DNA of 64,000 nt, from contig DBDI01000021.1 in NCBI GenBank assembly GCA_002293505.1, positions 2,146 to 66,145 on the forward strand, in the 5' to 3' direction. The translations under genes were made by a program, and so were the position numbers. This document shows, one piece after another, positions 63,008 through 64,000 of this stretch. Within the stretch, counting starts at the first letter, position 1, and every line of letters begins with the position of its first letter. The DNA comes from Alistipes sp. UBA936 (GTDB lineage Bacteria > Bacteroidota > Bacteroidia > Bacteroidales > Rikenellaceae). Under the pieces are notes generated by a model, which saw only the letters and a program-made list of their open reading frames with translations, made no database searches and was not told the DNA's origin.

Positions 63008-63014
63008 AAGGAGA
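63008..63014 (+). promoter_or_regulatory. Shine-Dalgarno sequence of fusA
   Basis: AAGGAGA lies 7 nt before ATG 63022. It is the clearest Shine-Dalgarno in the window; most starts here have none. Confidence 0.75.
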
Positions 63015-63021
63015 AAGATTT

Positions 63022-64000
63022 ATGGCAAGAGATTTAACATATACCAGAAACATCGGGATTATGGCGCATATCGACGCGGGGAAAACCACCACGTCGGAGC
63101 GTATCCTGTTCTATACCGGTAAGACCCACAAGATCGGCGAAACCCACGAAGGGTCGGCCACGATGGACTGGATGGCGCAGGAACAGGAACGCGGTATCAC
63201 CATCACCTCCGCCGCCACGACCGCTTTCTGGAATTATAAGGACAAACAGTACCAGATCAATATCATCGACACTCCGGGTCACGTCGACTTCACTGTCGAG
63301 GTGGAGCGTTCGTTGCGCGTGTTGGATGGTGCTGTGGCGACTTTTTGCGCCGTTGGTGGTGTCGAGCCTCAGAGTGAAACCGTTTGGCGTCAGGCCGATA
63401 AGTACAAGGTGCCCAGAATCGGTTACGTCAACAAGATGGACCGTACGGGAGCCGACTTCCTGAGCGTCTGCGGTGAGGTCAAGGAGAAATTGGGTGCGAC
63501 GGCTCTGCCCGTTGTGCTGCCCATCGGCCACGAGCACGAGTTCGAGGGGCTGATCGACCTTGTTTATAACAGGGCATATTATTATTTCGACGACAAGAAC
63601 GTTCGCGACAACTACCACACCAAGGAGATACCCGAATCTATGAAGGCCGAGGCTGCCGAGTGGCGCGCAAAGCTCATCGAAGAGGTTGCCAGCGTGGACG
63701 AAGCCCTGATGGAGAAGTTCTTCGAGGATCCCGATTCGATCACTCCCGAGGAGCTCATCGCCGCGATCCGTAAGGCTACCATCGAGATGGTTATCGTGCC
63801 GATGTTGTGCGGCTCGTCCTTTAAGAATAAGGGTGTGCAGATCCTGCTCGACTACGTTGTTGCATTCCTTCCCTCGCCTTTGGATGTGGACGCGATCGTC
63901 GGTACCGACCCGCGCACTGAAAAAGAGGTTGAACGTAAGCCGAGCGAGAACGACCCGTTCGCTGCTTTGGCTTTCAAGATCGCAACCGACCCGTTCGTGG
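63022..64000 (+). CDS. fusA: Elongation factor G, partial (3' end outside window)
   Basis: 326 codons of the N-terminal part are visible. [33 protein letters not shown] has the G1 motif AHIDAGKTT (about 15-23), then DTPGH (G3) and NKMD (G4, [10 protein letters not shown]). It is translation EF-G, which drives ribosomal translocation. It follows rpsG by 27 nt and runs off the window. Confidence 0.97.
   Translation, partial: MARDLTYTRNIGIMAHIDAGKTTTSERILFYTGKTHKIGETHEGSATMDWMAQEQERGITITSAATTAFWNYKDKQYQINIIDTPGHVDFTVEVERSLRVLDGAVATFCAVGGVEPQSETVWRQADKYKVPRIGYVNKMDRTGADFLSVCGEVKEKLGATALPVVLPIGHEHEFEGLIDLVYNRAYYYFDDKNVRDNYHTKEIPESMKAEAAEWRAKLIEEVASVDEALMEKFFEDPDSITPEELIAAIRKATIEMVIVPMLCGSSFKNKGVQILLDYVVAFLPSPLDVDAIVGTDPRTEKEVERKPSENDPFAALAFKIATDPFV

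Overview
The window looks like chromosome from a Bacteroidota of the order Bacteroidales, most likely Rikenellaceae (Alistipes-like). This rests on TAnnTTTG promoter -7 elements, almost no Shine-Dalgarno sequences, fairly high G+C, a six-gene Na+-NQR operon, a RicT/PSP1 protein, Bacteroidota-type DUF3822-rsmD-helicase synteny, and a tmRNA tag ending YALAA. The genus is inference; no 16S gene is present.

Layout. 1-4376: right end of an integrated phage-like element, with tail-end genes, three cargo genes and a tyrosine integrase, abutting tRNA-Asp. 4507-11799: housekeeping DNA metabolism (exonuclease, rsmD, DUF3822-like protein, RecD-like helicase, mutS, TolB-like propeller). 11853-17557: nqrABCDEF. 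17600-20163: four-subunit 2-oxoacid:ferredoxin oxidoreductase. 20245-23813: MATE exporter, ricT, trmB. 23789-27442: nagB, a LmbE-type deacetylase and a PurF-like amidotransferase. 27525-27934: tmRNA. 27970-30267: GH88 lipoprotein and an O-acyltransferase.

30333-45816 (minus strand) is a tightly packed 14-gene extracellular contractile injection system (eCIS, PVC/Afp-like). It has a Pvc16-like cap, one sheath, two tube proteins, a LysM hub protein, VgrG-like spike, PAAR tip, gp25, Pvc11- and Pvc12-like baseplate, a putative fibre, a DUF4157 cargo protein with a second HExxH motif, and an AAA+ ATPase fused in frame to a membrane/extracytoplasmic module. A membrane-anchored AraC-type regulator and a candidate cargo gene (45874-47372) lie just upstream. 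I see no tape-measure protein. This is the most interesting system in the window.

47443-54547: secreted GH9 and GH5 enzymes bracketing a GT92 glycosyltransferase and two Stealth-family sugar-phosphate transferases, suggesting surface glycan work. 54611-60471: YqaA-type membrane protein and the branched-chain operon ilvD-ilvB-ilvN-ilvC-dinB. 60546-61912: LemA and TPM-domain proteins. 62081-64000: rpsL-rpsG-fusA, running off the end.

Two window-wide patterns stand out. Many start codons lie only 4-12 nt after a TAnnTTTG element, implying very short or absent 5' leaders. Three divergent gene pairs share a compact back-to-back promoter, CAAAnnTA-N11-13-TAnnTTTG. Synonymous codon use also changes sharply between neighbouring blocks.
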